Positions 30,725 through 42,670 of a stretch of DNA of 64,000 nucleotides are shown in pieces. The DNA is taken from contig JAJEKV010000004.1 of the NCBI GenBank assembly GCA_021234155.1, forward strand, positions 12,738,716-12,802,715. Direction: 5' to 3'. Within the stretch, counting starts at the first letter, position 1, and each line of letters opens with the position of its first letter. The DNA is from Isoetes taiwanensis. Its lineage: Eukaryota; Streptophyta; Lycopodiopsida; Isoetales; Isoetaceae. The translations under genes and the position numbers were made by a program. The notes beneath the pieces were generated by a model. It was not told the DNA's origin. It worked only from the letters and a program-made list of their open reading frames with translations, and did no database searches.

Positions 30725-32266
30725 ATGGCGCCCAGCAACTTTGAGAGATGGTACAATGCTGCAAGCCATATCCATCAGCTTCCTGCTGACCAAGCCTTCT
30801 CTGTGTTTGACCACTTGTTTGATCTTCATGCAACTCTGTCTAGAACACCATACTATACAGATATCATTGCCAATATGACCAACAGGTCCTACCTTGGGAA
30901 GTTAGACTACCCCCTAGGGGAGGGAATTGGGTTTCTCTTGAGACACTCACCCAAGCCTTAGGTCGAGAGATGGCAGGATCCAAAGGCAAGAAGCAGCTAT
31001 GGGATAGGACTAAGACCATGCCAGATTACATGACCTGCAGACATAATAGGCATAGGTACCTTTCATCTCAGATAGCCCTTGCCCTCTTCATGCATTATAA
31101 GTCAATCAACAAAGTAGGGGAACCTTCCGTTCAGCCCTTAGACTTAGCTCCACTTGATACCCGTAGGGCCCAGGAGCAGATCCTCAATATAGAATCCTCC
31201 GCGTATGAACACCATGGCCGCGACATCGGGGCACCAATTCTGCAGATAGGCGGAAGACTACGAGCAACTAGGGGAGCAAAACCCGTGAGTGGGAGAGCAG
31301 AGAGGCGACAAGAATGCAGAGGTACATGTCGAGGCACCCACGGCGGCGACATCGAAAGAGCCACGATCGCGAGCCACCCGGCATCCGACACTAAATGTCG
31401 CCCGATAGTCATCGAAGGAGAGGAGTACATTCTAGCAAATGACATCCTCAACTTGTCATCTTGCCGAGAACAGGGGACTTCCGGATCGGCGAACTTCTAG
31501 GCATGATAGCACATGGGAAAAGCCACGGACCTCATCGACTATTCATACGGGGAGATTCCAAGGGGAGGTAGGCGGAGAGACATTCTTATCTTTGGGGAGA
31601 CAATGTCCGACATAGCGGCCTATCGGCCCGGATAAAGGGAATCTATCGGCGCTAGAACCTGTCATTTTCGGAGGAAGAGTTCAGCCAGATCTGAGCTTCC
31701 CGTACAAACTAGGGAGGGCCCAGCTCCGGCCCGAGCGATTCGAGCCAGAGCATGAGGGAAGGGTCCGATATCAACTTGGACAATGCAACCAGCATGTGGA
31801 GAGACCATGAAAACCTTATGGCGGTAGATGCCTACGGCCGGGCGGCTCAAAAGGAAAGGCACGGGATCGCGAGGCCGTAAGGGGGCATGGCACTACGCTA
31901 CTATCTTCCAACCCTCAGCCAAGGGCAAATGGTAGTCTTCCACAAGGAGTTCAGTCAAGGGGAAGAATCGGTGGCACTTCTCATAGCACTCTCGGGCTTC
32001 GGGCAAAAGATTCGAAGATATACGCCCATGAAGATCACGTCATCCTTTTCAAGAGGTCGGTAGCGCTCCATTGCCTCGACTTCGCTAGGGGCCACCTCAG
32101 GGATGCATCACTTTCTGTAGTAGCGGCAACTGCACCAGAACTCCCGGAACCGGAAATGGCGCGAGCACTCGAGGGAGGATCGACAAGGAACATCCTGCGC
32201 AACCTCGGCAAAGGCCTCCGATTCAGAGATGTGAAGAATTTCTTTAGGCTTTCAGGAGGCCATTGA
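30725..32266 (+). CDS. Extra ORF upstream of gag, unknown function, frame-broken
   Basis: ATG at 30,725 opens MAPSNFERWYNAASHIHQLP, with a second block PDYMTCRHNRHRYLSSQIAL (about 31,018-31,080), then IVIEGEEYILANDILNLS near 31,405-31,460. A C-terminal block has ALHCLDFARGHLRDASLSVV (about 32,066-32,125) and GKGLRFRDVKNFFRLSGGH ending at TGA 32,264. The total is about 510 codons. Copy 2 (53,052-54,567) conserves the same blocks, with shifts at different places, so the real product may be continuous. I recognise no domain. Its place between leader and gag, in the same sense, makes it an extra retrotransposon gene, not gag itself, which follows. An AT-rich spacer separates them. Confidence 0.55.
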
Positions 32267-32545
32267 TCAGTTATAAGATTTCCTTTTAAGTTTTAAATTG
32301 TATTGAGTAATCTCTTTGATATTATCATGTAATGTACTTCTATATATTAATGACTTATTATCATCTTGACTTGTAAGTGGCATTTTCATATGATTTCTTT
32401 TGTATCTAACAACAATTCAATTTTAAGCAAGAACAATTAGAGTGTAACTTAAATAACAAGCATTGATGATTAATCCTTGCAGCAAGGAACACAGGCTCAG
32501 GTTCTCAAGGCCGACAGCATCAGTGGATACCAAGGAACCTATTCG
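32267..32545 (+). other. AT-rich spacer between extra ORF and gag
   Basis: About 200 bases of very AT-rich sequence end in AATCCTTGCAG at about 32,482, a good splice-acceptor match. Coding-like sequence (Gln/Gly-rich) resumes after it. This could be an intron that lets gag be made from a spliced RNA, but I cannot identify the donor with confidence. Copy 2 is near 54,568-54,785. Confidence 0.35.
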
Positions 32546-32549
32546 GACG

Positions 32550-33636
32550 TGATCAGGATGACAACAACGAGGAAATGACGCCGGAGGCAATCAACGCAAA
32601 AGGCTGGTACAAATGAGGAATCGGATGCATCACTGATCCATTGGGCCACCCCATTGATGAATGCCCAAGGAATATGCACCGCACCACCTCCACCTCCACC
32701 ACTACCTCAGCAAGGCATTGAGGAAGGTCCACAGCCCGGGAGGGGCAAGACAACCGAGGGAAATGTCGAGAGGCAGAAGAGGAAAAGGAAAAAAGCGAAG
32801 ATCTCCAACTCCACCTAGCTCCGGCTCATCGGACACTTCGACACCCGCACAGTTCTAACTTTCCGGAGAGTGAGTCCGGACCTCCACGTGTAGAGCGGGG
32901 CAAAAAGAAAGGAAGATGACTATCGAGAAGAAGGTCGACAAAGGTTATGAGCAATGTGTGGAAGACTAGGAAGTTGGGCCAGTTCTCAGGAAAGGATAGG
33001 TCAGGCATGGAAGCGGAAGCATGGCTTGACGAGATGGAGGAATTTGGCAACTCTTATAGCATGAAGGACAAGGATATAGGGAAAGTTGCTACAGCAAACT
33101 TGATAGGAGCAGCTAGAATCTGGTGGAAGGGCTATGCTAAGTCTAATAAGCTCAAAAGAAACAATTGCAGATTTAAGACCTTCAGCAAAGCTTTCCGCAA
33201 GCACTATGTGCCAAGATCGCACACGAGCAGGCAGATCCAGCAGTTCTATAGGTTGAACCAGGGTACATTGTCAGTAGCAAAGTATACGGAGGAATTCATG
33301 CGGCTCAGGCTCCATGTTCCCGGAGTATCAGAAAGGCAAGCGGTCGATACCTACATTGAAGGGTTGAACAGCAATATCAAGAGGCTTGTTAGAGCAATCA
33401 ACCCAAGGTCAGTGGCAGAAGCTGAAGACAAAGCTATAAGTTTGGAGGAAGCACCATCAACTCCAGCAGAAAAACAGTCGGCCTTCAGGGGCAAAGCTTC
33501 AGGGCAGTACCAAGGGCAGTACCAGAGTAAGCAATCAGCAGCTACGCCATCAGGTGGCCAGCAGCAGGGAAGAGCTCAAGGTAAGACCTTTGGGGACCGT
33601 AAGCCGCCCGGGAATACATCGAGGGCAGTGTGCTAA
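32550..33636 (+). CDS. Chromovirus gag (capsid region)
   Basis: From 32,947 the frame is open for 229 codons. It shows the Ty3/gypsy gag core: GQFSGKDRSGMEAEAWLDEM, ARIWWKGYAK, FSKAFRKHYVPRS, YTEEFMRLRLHVPGVSE and VDTYIEGL, followed by a Gln/Gly-rich tail. The N-terminal part (32,550-32,946) is broken into several frames but encodes a His-rich segment (HHLHLHHYL), then a basic Ser/Pro-rich stretch, better read in copy 2 at 54,932-55,144. Gag assembles the particle that packages element RNA. The frame closes at 33,636, 6 bases into the next one, close to a place where copy 2 differs. Confidence 0.9.
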
Positions 33637-34297
33637 AGCGTATCCTAGACAGTTTGACGAAAGAGAAGAGACAGGAGTGTATTGAGAAGAAGCTTTGTTT
33701 CAGGTGCTTCCAGCCAGGGCACCGAACCCATGATTGCCCATTCGTCATGCAAGCAGCCTTGGCAGAGCTTATGGATTGGGATTCACCAACTGAAGCAGAT
33801 GAGGACGACGACCAGCATGAGGCCCAGGACTTCATAGATGGTGAGTGCCACATTTGTGCAAACATTGAGTCAGATGACATTGAAAGTCAGTCAACAGTCA
33901 TTGCGGCTGAGGGGATCATAGATAGCAGTCCATACCTATAGTATTGATAGATACAGGTAGCTCTCATAACTTTGCCTCACCTAGGCTGGCTGCCCTAATG
34001 AAGAACAAGGTATTGAAGTCTAAGCCAAGGCCAGTTGCTATGGCAAACGGCGCCATTCGGCACATTAAGGGGAGGAGGATCACATTCGACATAGACCTTA
34101 GTGGAAGTAAGTGGCCGATGGGGGCAGAGGTCATGGAGATTGGAAGGTATGACCTTATAGTAGGAATGGAGTTCCTAAAGCCAGCAAAAGCCATGATCGA
34201 CTGCGACCGCAATGAAGTCGCCATGACAGCACCGGACGGCACCAAATTCATAGTGAGAGGTAAGAAGACGACTTCTTCTATGCAAGTATTTCTTTGA
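33630..34297 (+). CDS. Zinc knuckle and aspartic protease
   Basis: A CCHC zinc knuckle, [14 protein letters not shown], lies near 33,693-33,735 and would bind element RNA at the end of gag. An acidic linker follows. The protease starts with [11 protein letters not shown] (about 33,947) and shows [10 protein letters not shown] (about 34,149-34,180), the flap and hydrophobic-Gly signature of Ty3-type proteases. One stop at 33,942 separates knuckle and protease. In the family these are usually one polyprotein. Confidence 0.9.
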
Positions 34298-35634
34298 AGC
34301 AGTTAAGGAAAAGTATAGAAAGAAATAAGGTGGATTACATCTTGAGATTGGAGGCTATTGAGCCCAATAAGCAGGATGGAAACGATCAAAAGGGAAAGCA
34401 ATTGCTCAAGCCAGTAGCTAGGCTTATTTCAGAATTCAAGGATGTATTTCCGGATGAGATCCGGCAGCTACCACCTTATAGGGGTGTGGAGTGTGAGATC
34501 ACATTAGCACCAGATGCTAAGCCTACCAGCAAGGCACCATACAGGATGAGCACACCGGAGTTGATTGAGCTCAAGAAGCAACTCCAGGAATTGCTTGAGC
34601 TCGGTTTTATTAGAGCAAGTGTGTCTCCTTTTGGAGCACCCATACTCTTCGTGAAGAAGAAAGATGGCAGTTTAAGAATGTGCATAGACTATCGCCAACT
34701 CAACAAACAGACGATAAAGAACAAGTATGCTTTGCCAAGGACAGATGATTTAATGGACCAGCTCCAAGGAGCAAAGGTATTCTCCAAGATTGATTTGAGG
34801 TCAGGGTACCACCAAATAAGAATAAAAGAAGAGGATATCCATAAGACCGCCTTCAGAACGCGGTATGGTCACTTTGAGTTTACAGTAATGCCCTTTGGAT
34901 TGTCGAATGCTCCAGCAACTTTTATGCGCCTCATGAACGACGTCTTCAGGGATTTTCTAGACGAGTTTGTCATTGTTTTCTTCGACGACATTCTAGTCTA
35001 CAGCAAGTCCATGGAAGATCATGATCAGCATTTGAGGAAAGTCTTGGAGAAGCTCAGACGCCATCGATTGTATGGCAAGCTCTCCAAATGCCACTTTGCT
35101 ACCGAAAGAGTGGAGTATTTGGGCCATGTAATATCGGCGGAAGGGATTTCCACCGACCCCGCAAAGATAGAAGCAGTAGTTGATTGGCCAGCTCCAAGGA
35201 ATGTAGCAGAAGTAAGAAGCTTTCTCGGGTTGGCGGGATATTACAGAAAGTTCGTGAAGGACTTTGCTAAGTGGGCGTCTCCTTTGACGGACCTCACTAA
35301 GAGTGTTAAGGTGAAAGATTGGAGAGCACATTGGTTAGAGAAAGTCCAAGTTTCCTTTGAGAAGCTCAAGGAGGCCTTGACAACAGCTCCAGTGCTCGTC
35401 CTTCCAGATCCGAGTAAAGATAAGCTCGTGGCTACGGATGCAAGCAAGATAGCAACGGGGGCAGTCTTGATGCAAGAAGAAAGGGTAGTCGCCTACGACT
35501 CAAAGAAGATGAATGACGCCGAGCAACGCTACCCAACCCATGATCAGGAGCTCTTAGCCATCATCAGAGCATTAAGGATTTGGAGGCATTATTTGTCGGG
35601 AAGAAAGTTTCAGCTTAGATACCGATCACCGTGA
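34294..35634 (+). CDS. Reverse transcriptase and RNase H
   Basis: A 446-codon open frame. RT blocks in order are [72 protein letters not shown] and the catalytic [12 protein letters not shown] (about 34,974-35,010). RNase H begins at [14 protein letters not shown] (about 35,431) with the first catalytic Asp and reaches [15 protein letters not shown]. The frame breaks at 35,634 in the RNase H C-terminus, just where copy 2 reads on. This is the best-preserved pol segment of internal region 1. It overlaps the protease frame by 4 bases. Confidence 0.95.
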   Translation: MKQLRKSIERNKVDYILRLEAIEPNKQDGNDQKGKQLLKPVARLISEFKDVFPDEIRQLPPYRGVECEITLAPDAKPTSKAPYRMSTPELIELKKQLQELLELGFIRASVSPFGAPILFVKKKDGSLRMCIDYRQLNKQTIKNKYALPRTDDLMDQLQGAKVFSKIDLRSGYHQIRIKEEDIHKTAFRTRYGHFEFTVMPFGLSNAPATFMRLMNDVFRDFLDEFVIVFFDDILVYSKSMEDHDQHLRKVLEKLRRHRLYGKLSKCHFATERVEYLGHVISAEGISTDPAKIEAVVDWPAPRNVAEVRSFLGLAGYYRKFVKDFAKWASPLTDLTKSVKVKDWRAHWLEKVQVSFEKLKEALTTAPVLVLPDPSKDKLVATDASKIATGAVLMQEERVVAYDSKKMNDAEQRYPTHDQELLAIIRALRIWRHYLSGRKFQLRYRSP

Positions 35635-37325
35635 GCCTCCAATATCTTTTTTTTTCATCCAACCACTCCTCAACCTAAGGCAAAGGAGGTGGATGGAATT
35701 CCTTGAGAAGTATGATTTTGATATAGTATATAAGCCGGTAAGCTTAATGTTGTGGCGATGCTCTCCCGTGAGACCGTTTGAGACAAGAACGCATTGTAAT
35801 GCGATTTCCACTCTTCGAAAGTGAGTTTGGTAAGAGAATTGAGGAGACTTTACCATCCGATGGTAATTTCAAGGAGGTATGGGAAAGCCTTTCTAGAGAG
35901 GCTAGAAACAGATAAGGAACCAGAAGCCTTCAAGCATTATAAGAAGGAAGGCAACTTGTTGTATCATAAGCATAAGTTGTGTGTGCCCTAATCATCGTGG
36001 GTAAGGAAGCTAATTCTCCACGACACACACACAAAGCCCAATAGCAGGGCATGCAGGGTTTATGAAGACCTACTTCAAGATTCAGTAGCTACTTCCTGGC
36101 CGGGAATGAAGAAGCAGATAGCAAGATATATTCGCGAAAAGTGTCAGTTTGTGCCAAAGAAACCAAAGCGGAGCAGCTTCTTCCGTGAGCCTTGGAACCT
36201 CTAGCAAAGGCCGGAACGCGGCGGGAAGTGGTAAGTATGGATTTTATCACGATTCCCCAAGACTCTTCGAGGCAAGGATGCATTGATGGTCGAGGTAGAC
36301 AAATTATCTAAGATGGCACATTTTGTGCCTTGTAGAACTACCGACACAAAGATAGATAATCGCCAAGCTATTTGTGAAGGAGATCTTTAGGCTCCATGGC
36401 ATGCTCCTCCCGATAATATCCGATAGAGATTCCAAGTTTATGAGTGCTTTTGGCAGTGATCTCTTCAAAGACTATCTGTGACGGTCTCCATGAGCACAAA
36501 ATTTTTATCATCCCCAAACGATGGTCGAAGAGAGGACTTAATCGAATCATTGAAGATATGCTTAGAAGCTTTGTGTGGAATAAGCAGTCCAAGTGGGAGA
36601 AGTACATCCACTTGGTGGAATTCGCCACAATAGTGCCAAAACGTGAATCATCTCGGATGTCTCCTTTCATGGTAAATTACTGTACCAAGTGCTTAACCCC
36701 CCGACACTTGGCACAATCCCGCGTCAAAGGTTGAGGTGTCCCAACAAATGCTAGGAGATATGCAGTGGCTTGGTGGAAGAAGTGAGGGGTTACCTCCTAA
36801 GCTGCAAGAAGTTGGCGTAAGAGTGTAGCCCATGCAATGTGACCGTAAAGAGAGTTCAAAGTAGGCGATAGCGCAGGGTTGAAGATCAAGGTCACGCAAG
36901 CTAAGCTCGGATTGGGAGTTGCAAAGAAGCTTGCCCCTAGGTGGGCTGGTCCGCTCAAGATTTTGGAGAGAGTGGGCTCCCTGCCTACAAGTTGGATCTC
37001 CTGGCCCATCTCAAGTTCACAAGGTTTTCCACGTAAGTTTATTAAAAGGCAATAATCCTAACCCCCCGAGGAGGTTTTGGATACTCCAATTTTGTTGAAA
37101 TGACTAAGAGCAAGTGGAAATCGCCCGAAGTTACTTCTTGATAAGTCATTCAAGAAGACTAGGAGGTCTCGCCTTCCCAGTATTTGGTCAAGTGGAAACT
37201 TTGCCCGTGGAAGACGCGACGGGTATTGAAGCAAGATTTGGAGAAGCAATACCCGTGAGTTCATGAAGGAGTTTGATGGGCAAGTCGCCTCCCACTGGCC
37301 GACCCCCACTCCGCCGTATAGTTAG
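35635..37325 (+). pseudogene. Integrase and chromodomain, copy 1, many frame breaks
   Basis: All blocks of the intact-looking copy 2 can be followed in pieces. These are the zinc-binding region ([13 protein letters not shown], about 36,045), the core start MDFIT (about 36,239), SDRDSKF (about 36,420), [17 protein letters not shown] (about 36,544) and the chromodomain YLVKW (about 37,180). Small indels, many at CAG/CTG or homopolymers, break the frame about every 100-200 bases. Given copy 2, these breaks are probably largely sequence error. Confidence 0.75.
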
Positions 37326-38130
37326 CTTAGTATGCTTCTTAGTTAATTTAAGCTCCGCTCATGTCTTCTAGCCGGTAGAATACATGTGCTGCAATCTTGG
37401 AACGCAGGGCATGATGAGATAAGCCTTTAAGCATTCTCTAGGCCAACATGCACCAGAGCGCATTAATCAATAGGGTCAGCGCGAGAGAAGAAGCAAAGTC
37501 ATGGTGCGCGATGATAGGACATCGGCCGATGCTCCCTATGCCACGATGTGGGGTCGCACACCGCCGTAGGGGGCCATGGTGAAGGTCAAAGTGATCATGC
37601 GGCGATGGGATCGTGTGACTTTCCCTAGCTTGAAACCCTTGGGGCATGATGCACTAGGGGTACTGTGACCGGATAAACGAGTACAAGGTAGCACTTGATC
37701 ATGGGCATGATGGGATCATCTTAAATGGTCCTTAAGCTCAAATCCGGAAGGGCCATGATCGAAAGTGCAAGGTATTGGTAAGGGGTGGTCCCCTAAAACC
37801 ACTATTTTATTAATTAGACTAACGTGAATGTGCCCATGTGCAAAAGCAAGTGAGAAGGAGCATCGAGGTGGAGCATTACGAGAAGATGGGGAACCATAAT
37901 TTAGATTATGAACCCTAATAACTCTTATAATAATGTTTTGAATTATTGTAAGAAGTAAACCTTGTTAAGGCTATATAATTTTGTATAAGTACAAATATAG
38001 CCTAAATTTTGACATTTAACTCTTTAAATACAAGTTGATCGCTGAATTTAAGTATATGTTTGTGTTGTTTTGCAGGATCGAAAGAGTTCCTCACACCTTA
38101 GCGCAATGCCGAGGACAACATTGTTCTGTT
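37326..38130 (+). other. 3' untranslated region, internal region 1
   Basis: No gene seen. The phrase ATGATGGGATC or close variants recurs (about 37,600, 37,705), with CCCTTGGGGCATGATGCACT near 37,630. The region turns AT-rich after 37,900 and ends at the GA-rich tract before LTR-B. Confidence 0.5.
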
Positions 38131-38137
38131 GGGAGAA
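38131..38137 (+). promoter_or_regulatory. Polypurine tract remnant before LTR-B
   Basis: GGGAGAA directly precedes the LTR. The counterpart at 60,438 reads AAGGGGGAGAA, so this copy has lost or miscalled several G residues. Confidence 0.6.
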
Positions 38138-39425
38138 TGTGATGCCTTCCAGGGGAATATACGCTTATATATAATGATATATTCCTCGATTCGTTACCAT
38201 ACAAGTCTACCTGTAGTAGCCTTGTATGCATTGAAAGTGGCAAGTGCACATCTAAGCTAATTGTTTAACTTAGATAACCTTAGGATAAGACCCATTTCCA
38301 CATGGCCTTATCCTATTGGGCAACCGCCACACCGCCTCATCCTAGTGGTGCCACGGGCATCCCATGTGGACCCACACCTATATTAGCTCTAACCCTAACC
38401 CTAGACCCTTTTTCCCCACCTAGCACCTAAACCCTCATCCATCGCCACCAAACTCCGTTTCGAGATCGATCGTCGTAGCCTAGCCCGGAGCAGCCCCCGG
38501 AAGGTGTGTATGATCGTAGAGGGAGCAAGTCTCGAGCCACGCCGAGGAGCATGGAGACGCAAGGATGGGAGGAAGCGCTTCCGAGGAGGTAGGTTGAGTA
38601 GAGTCCATGTTAGTCCATCCGGGAGTTAGCACTCCAGATGGGTTGGTATTTCTCAGAGCTAGAGTAGAGCCACCCTAGATCCTTGTTGAACATCTTGAAC
38701 CCTAATCAATGAACCCTAACTAATGGTTAGATATGTATGATTAGGTTAAGATGTTCATATGATATTGTTCATGATGATTATGGGATGATGGTTGATCATG
38801 TTTGTTCCTCTTGTGTTGGGAAGGGGGTAGAGACCTAGGGCCATATGTAGTATGCTCCTAGTATAAATCCCTTAGTTCCTAGTAGATTAGATTACCTGCT
38901 GCATAGGAACCCACCAAGCTATGGAGGCTATGCCGGGACTCAAAGACTACACAACCAGGGCAGGCAATGTGGAGGGAGAATCCCTGCCGAAAGGGGGCTA
39001 CCGGGGATCCCATAGTGGGCCAGGGGCTTATGGCCTGGGCCACTTCGCAGGGGGCGGGGCATGGGTCCCACACCCTCCCGGGCTTAAGGTGTTGCCCCGC
39101 TTCTCAAGAGTTGCAAGTGTCGTACTTTGGCTCTTATTTTGGGGGTTCACGGCACGAATCGCAGGTCGCCACGCATCTCTCAGGCCGCCTCGCGGGAGCC
39201 TCTAGGACCGGGAAGGGGGGGAGAGATGCAACCCTTCCTACCTCGACGACCAGGGAGATGCAACTCCGAGTAGTCCCGGCGGGTGATGCCATGGGATTGG
39301 CGTGATCCTGGAAGGTTGTGAGTCATGCCGAGCCCGACTCCACTCTCCATCCGCAGCGCATGCACTGTGAGGGGCGGATGGAGTGGTCAACCCTAGCCAT
39401 TGTTCGGCGCCACCGCCCATTGTTA
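38138..39425 (+). repeat. Internal LTR (LTR-B), 3'-truncated
   Basis: It begins TGTGATGCCTTCCAGG and follows LTR-A block by block to about CCATTGTTA (39,425). There it jumps into hAT transposase sequence. About 370 bases of the LTR 3' end, the primer site, the histone-like gene, the left CACTA end and the 5' half of the hAT are absent after it. Small indels against LTR-A and LTR-C are frequent and cluster at CTG/CAG. Confidence 0.85.
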
Positions 39426-39429
39426 AGTG

Positions 39430-40571
39430 AAGCAAGCTGCTGCCCTTCGAGAATGCTTAAGGGAGACATTTGAAAGGGTGTAAAAATGTTGTGAGGCATG
39501 CAACCTGTTTGTCATGCCATCAAAAACCCTTGATTCTTCGAAGGCAAGCACTGGAAAGGTCTGAGGTGTTGGCACCCATTCAACCTTCCTAGAACGATGG
39601 TCCCAATGCGCGCCATTTGACAATGCTAAGCGCCAAGAAGACTACTCGTGAGATCAATGAACCGATGGAAGAAGTCATACAAATGATCTTCACACCATGC
39701 GATGCCTTAGACCCACACAAACTAATGATATGGACCAGCATACAGATAAAGAAGTGATGGGCTCATGGAAGGCTGTTGCAAAATGTTCTATCCCAACAGC
39801 TTTGACTACAAGCTTTTCATTGCCGAAAGTTAATCTAATACCAACCGAGTGGAAGGTGGTAGATGAAGAGCTTCACGACGATCGAGAGTCATAAGAAGGG
39901 AAACCAAATATGGAATCATATGCATGGTGGCAAGCCCATGGGTGTTAACGATACCTTGCGTGCACTGTAATGACTATCCTCTTTTGGTATCTTCCAATAG
40001 TGCAAGTGAGAGGAATTGGAGTGCCTATAAGTACATACATGTCACCCGCAATCGCTTGCTACATAAGAAGGCGCATAAACTTGTATACAAATTCTCAAAC
40101 CGGCGCTATGAATCGAATAAAGGTACATCCGCAATCGATAAGCTACAGCGCTTCCTTTCATGGATGCGTATTCAAGCGGAAGAGGACAAATTTCAAGATG
40201 TTGAGGACGCAGATGCTTGCAATAAATGTCGCGCCATGTTGATGAAGACATTCAACGCACTTCATTGATGACGGCGACGATATAGACCAAGCCATATTCT
40301 CGACGGATCAGCCGACAGCCGAGGATACCGAGGAGTCGATATGTAGCGCCGTGTTCCCGAAAGCAATGCGCTGATGACGGATCGCTTTACGGATCCAACG
40401 GGATTCACCTTTGCGCTTTACCTTGACAAACAGAGAACCAAGCAGGGAAAAAACATCGCCCCGAGGACGTTTACCAAAGGAAAGGGCTACCTGAGGCTGA
40501 ACCTAGGTTCTCAAAGAAGAAGAGGATGGAAAATCGCAAATGATGAAATCGATGAAGAAGGCGCCGCCTAA
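39430..40571 (+). pseudogene. hAT transposase C-terminal half, copy 2
   Basis: It holds the region before the dimerisation domain (EINEPMEEVIQ-like pieces, 39,640-39,700) and a clearer dimerisation motif, SASERNWSAYKYIH (about 39,990-40,030), with RNRLLHKKAHKLVYKFSNRR downstream. The last frame (40,374-40,571) ends NDEIDEEGAA as in copy 1. The BED finger and the first catalytic region are missing because of the junction at 39,425. Confidence 0.8.
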
Positions 40572-40574
40572 AAA

Positions 40575-42670
40575 ATGATGCATGAGTATCTTCACCGTTG
40601 TAATTGGTCTTGAGGATTTTCATACTATTGTAAACTGTCCCTGGCACTATTAATAAAAAAAGAAGTTTTTGGTTATAATTTTTGTCACAAATGTTTCGTT
40701 AATGTATGATAGTTCTTCTATGTTTCTTTTCTATGTTTCTTTCATGTGTAAATCAACAAGAAGAAACAAAACCTTCGTTGGATCAGACCCGCCTCGACCT
40801 CCGTTGTCGTCATTTCGCATGCCCTTAATCTTGGCCGATGAGAAGCAATCCACGCATAAGGGGCCAAATGTTTCTGACCAGCCCCACGAACTGATCCATC
40901 AAGGTCTACAAGGTACTTCGCACCCAAGTTCTGGGATTTATGCTGCAATTGCTTTAACAGTTCGACTCATAATCTGTATTTATTCTTCGCGGCACATGCT
41001 CCGAATACCCAAATAGGGTTTGCATGGCATGCCACCCAAAGGAATGGAGGTACAAATTATAGGTCCCGATGGAACCTTAAAATGGCGATTTGGCAACCAT
41101 TCAAGAGGATCACGCCCAGCCAGATGAAAGAGACTTGAGTATTAAGACGAGACTTCCCCAACCCCTACACTTTCAACAATGGAACTTAGCATGTAAACTG
41201 CTTTTCACATTGCCCAAAGAGGAGGGAAAGAAAGATTGGGAAGTCTCGATGCTTGAACTCATCAATCAACGACATCAATGAACTCACGTAATCGCAAGCC
41301 CTTCTGCATGGTAAGCCCATATTGTTTGCCCACAACCATTCAAGAGGGCTGGGCGCTGCGGCTTACTTCCCTTTTCGCTGAAGCCTTCGTTGGGCGATCT
41401 AATTCGCCACCGAAGTGAGCGATGTCATCCTAGGGGGCAATTAGATACACAAAATGTAAAACCAAAGAGACCAAGCCGTGGGTGAGCGAAGTTGAAGACA
41501 CTTTGATGTTAAATTGCCATTGTTATCCGACCTATAATCAGGACGAGCTTTCCGCGGCACATGCTACCGAATACCCAAAATGGGTTTGCATGGCATGCCA
41601 CCCAAAGGAATGGAGGTACAAATTATAGGTCCGTATGGCATCCAAATGGCGATTTTGGCGTATCAGTTAACGGACGCTGCCCTCCAATTTCAAGTCATAG
41701 TGCTGCGTTCTCCAACAATAGAAGGAGTTAGGATGTTCCATGATTTGGTGCCCAATGTACCCATCAGATAGATGTGGACAACGCCTGTGCACCACTTTTG
41801 GCTTGAAATTAGAGTGCGCCTCACCCGACGATCGAGACCTGTCTGCACGAGACGTCCCCATCTTTTTGTCTTTGGACAATGGAACTTAGCATGTAAACTA
41901 AGCTACTGCCCAAAGAGCCGGGGAAAGAAAAACTGGAAGTCTCGATGCTTGAATTCAGGAGTCAAAGCTTGTTTCAAATCACCAACATCTAATGAACACA
42001 TGTAATCGCAACAAACCACTAGGCCTTTATATCCTCCGCGGCAATAAAATAGAGTAAAAATTTTGTAATTGTAACCTCCTCTAGAATCCAACGATTGCCT
42101 CCGATTTCATTTTGGCGCTGGGCCTTTGTGTATTATAACCCAGCAAAGTATCTAAGATACATTGACACAGAGACACGCAAAAGAGAGAGTGAGACAAAGC
42201 CTCGCCTCCTTCTAAAGGAGGTAACAAGAATTTTAAGTCTATATTGTTTGCCATCGAGAATATAAGGTGACCGACAACCATTCAAGAGGGTGACTCACGA
42301 CAACCATTCAAAAGGGTGAGCCCTTTTCGATGTCATCCTAAAGGGGGGGGCAAATTAGACACGAGTAAACAGAAACGAAGGGAGACTCAAATTGTGGTGA
42401 GCCAGGTGACCACTAGGACAAACAAAAGACTAAGCCGGATAAAAGAGATTGGGAAGTCTCAATGCCTTTACGTCAAAAAGCGAGGAAAAGCGAAAGAGCC
42501 GATTTGGAAGTCTCGGCGCTTTTACTATGAGCACTACTCGATCCTTGATAACATCATTGGCACCTTGTTTGAAATAACGCCAATATACCCGCCATTCACA
42601 AAATGATACAGTCAAATTTGGCATGTCTAAAATGTAATATCTCATTTTCATTGGTCATTTGGATCAATAT
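40575..42670. repeat. Copy 2 of the duplicated hAT segment
   Basis: It corresponds to 18,075-20,265, including both halves of the internal 700-bp duplication (GGCATGCCACCCAAAGG near 41,025 and 41,595). The frames remain broken. No further gene is recognised. Confidence 0.6.

Noticed and set aside
34974-35000. FFDD in place of the usual reverse transcriptase YxDD or FIDD as evidence of inactivity
   Set aside because: Both Asp residues are kept and the variable position tolerates bulky residues, so this is ordinary variation.
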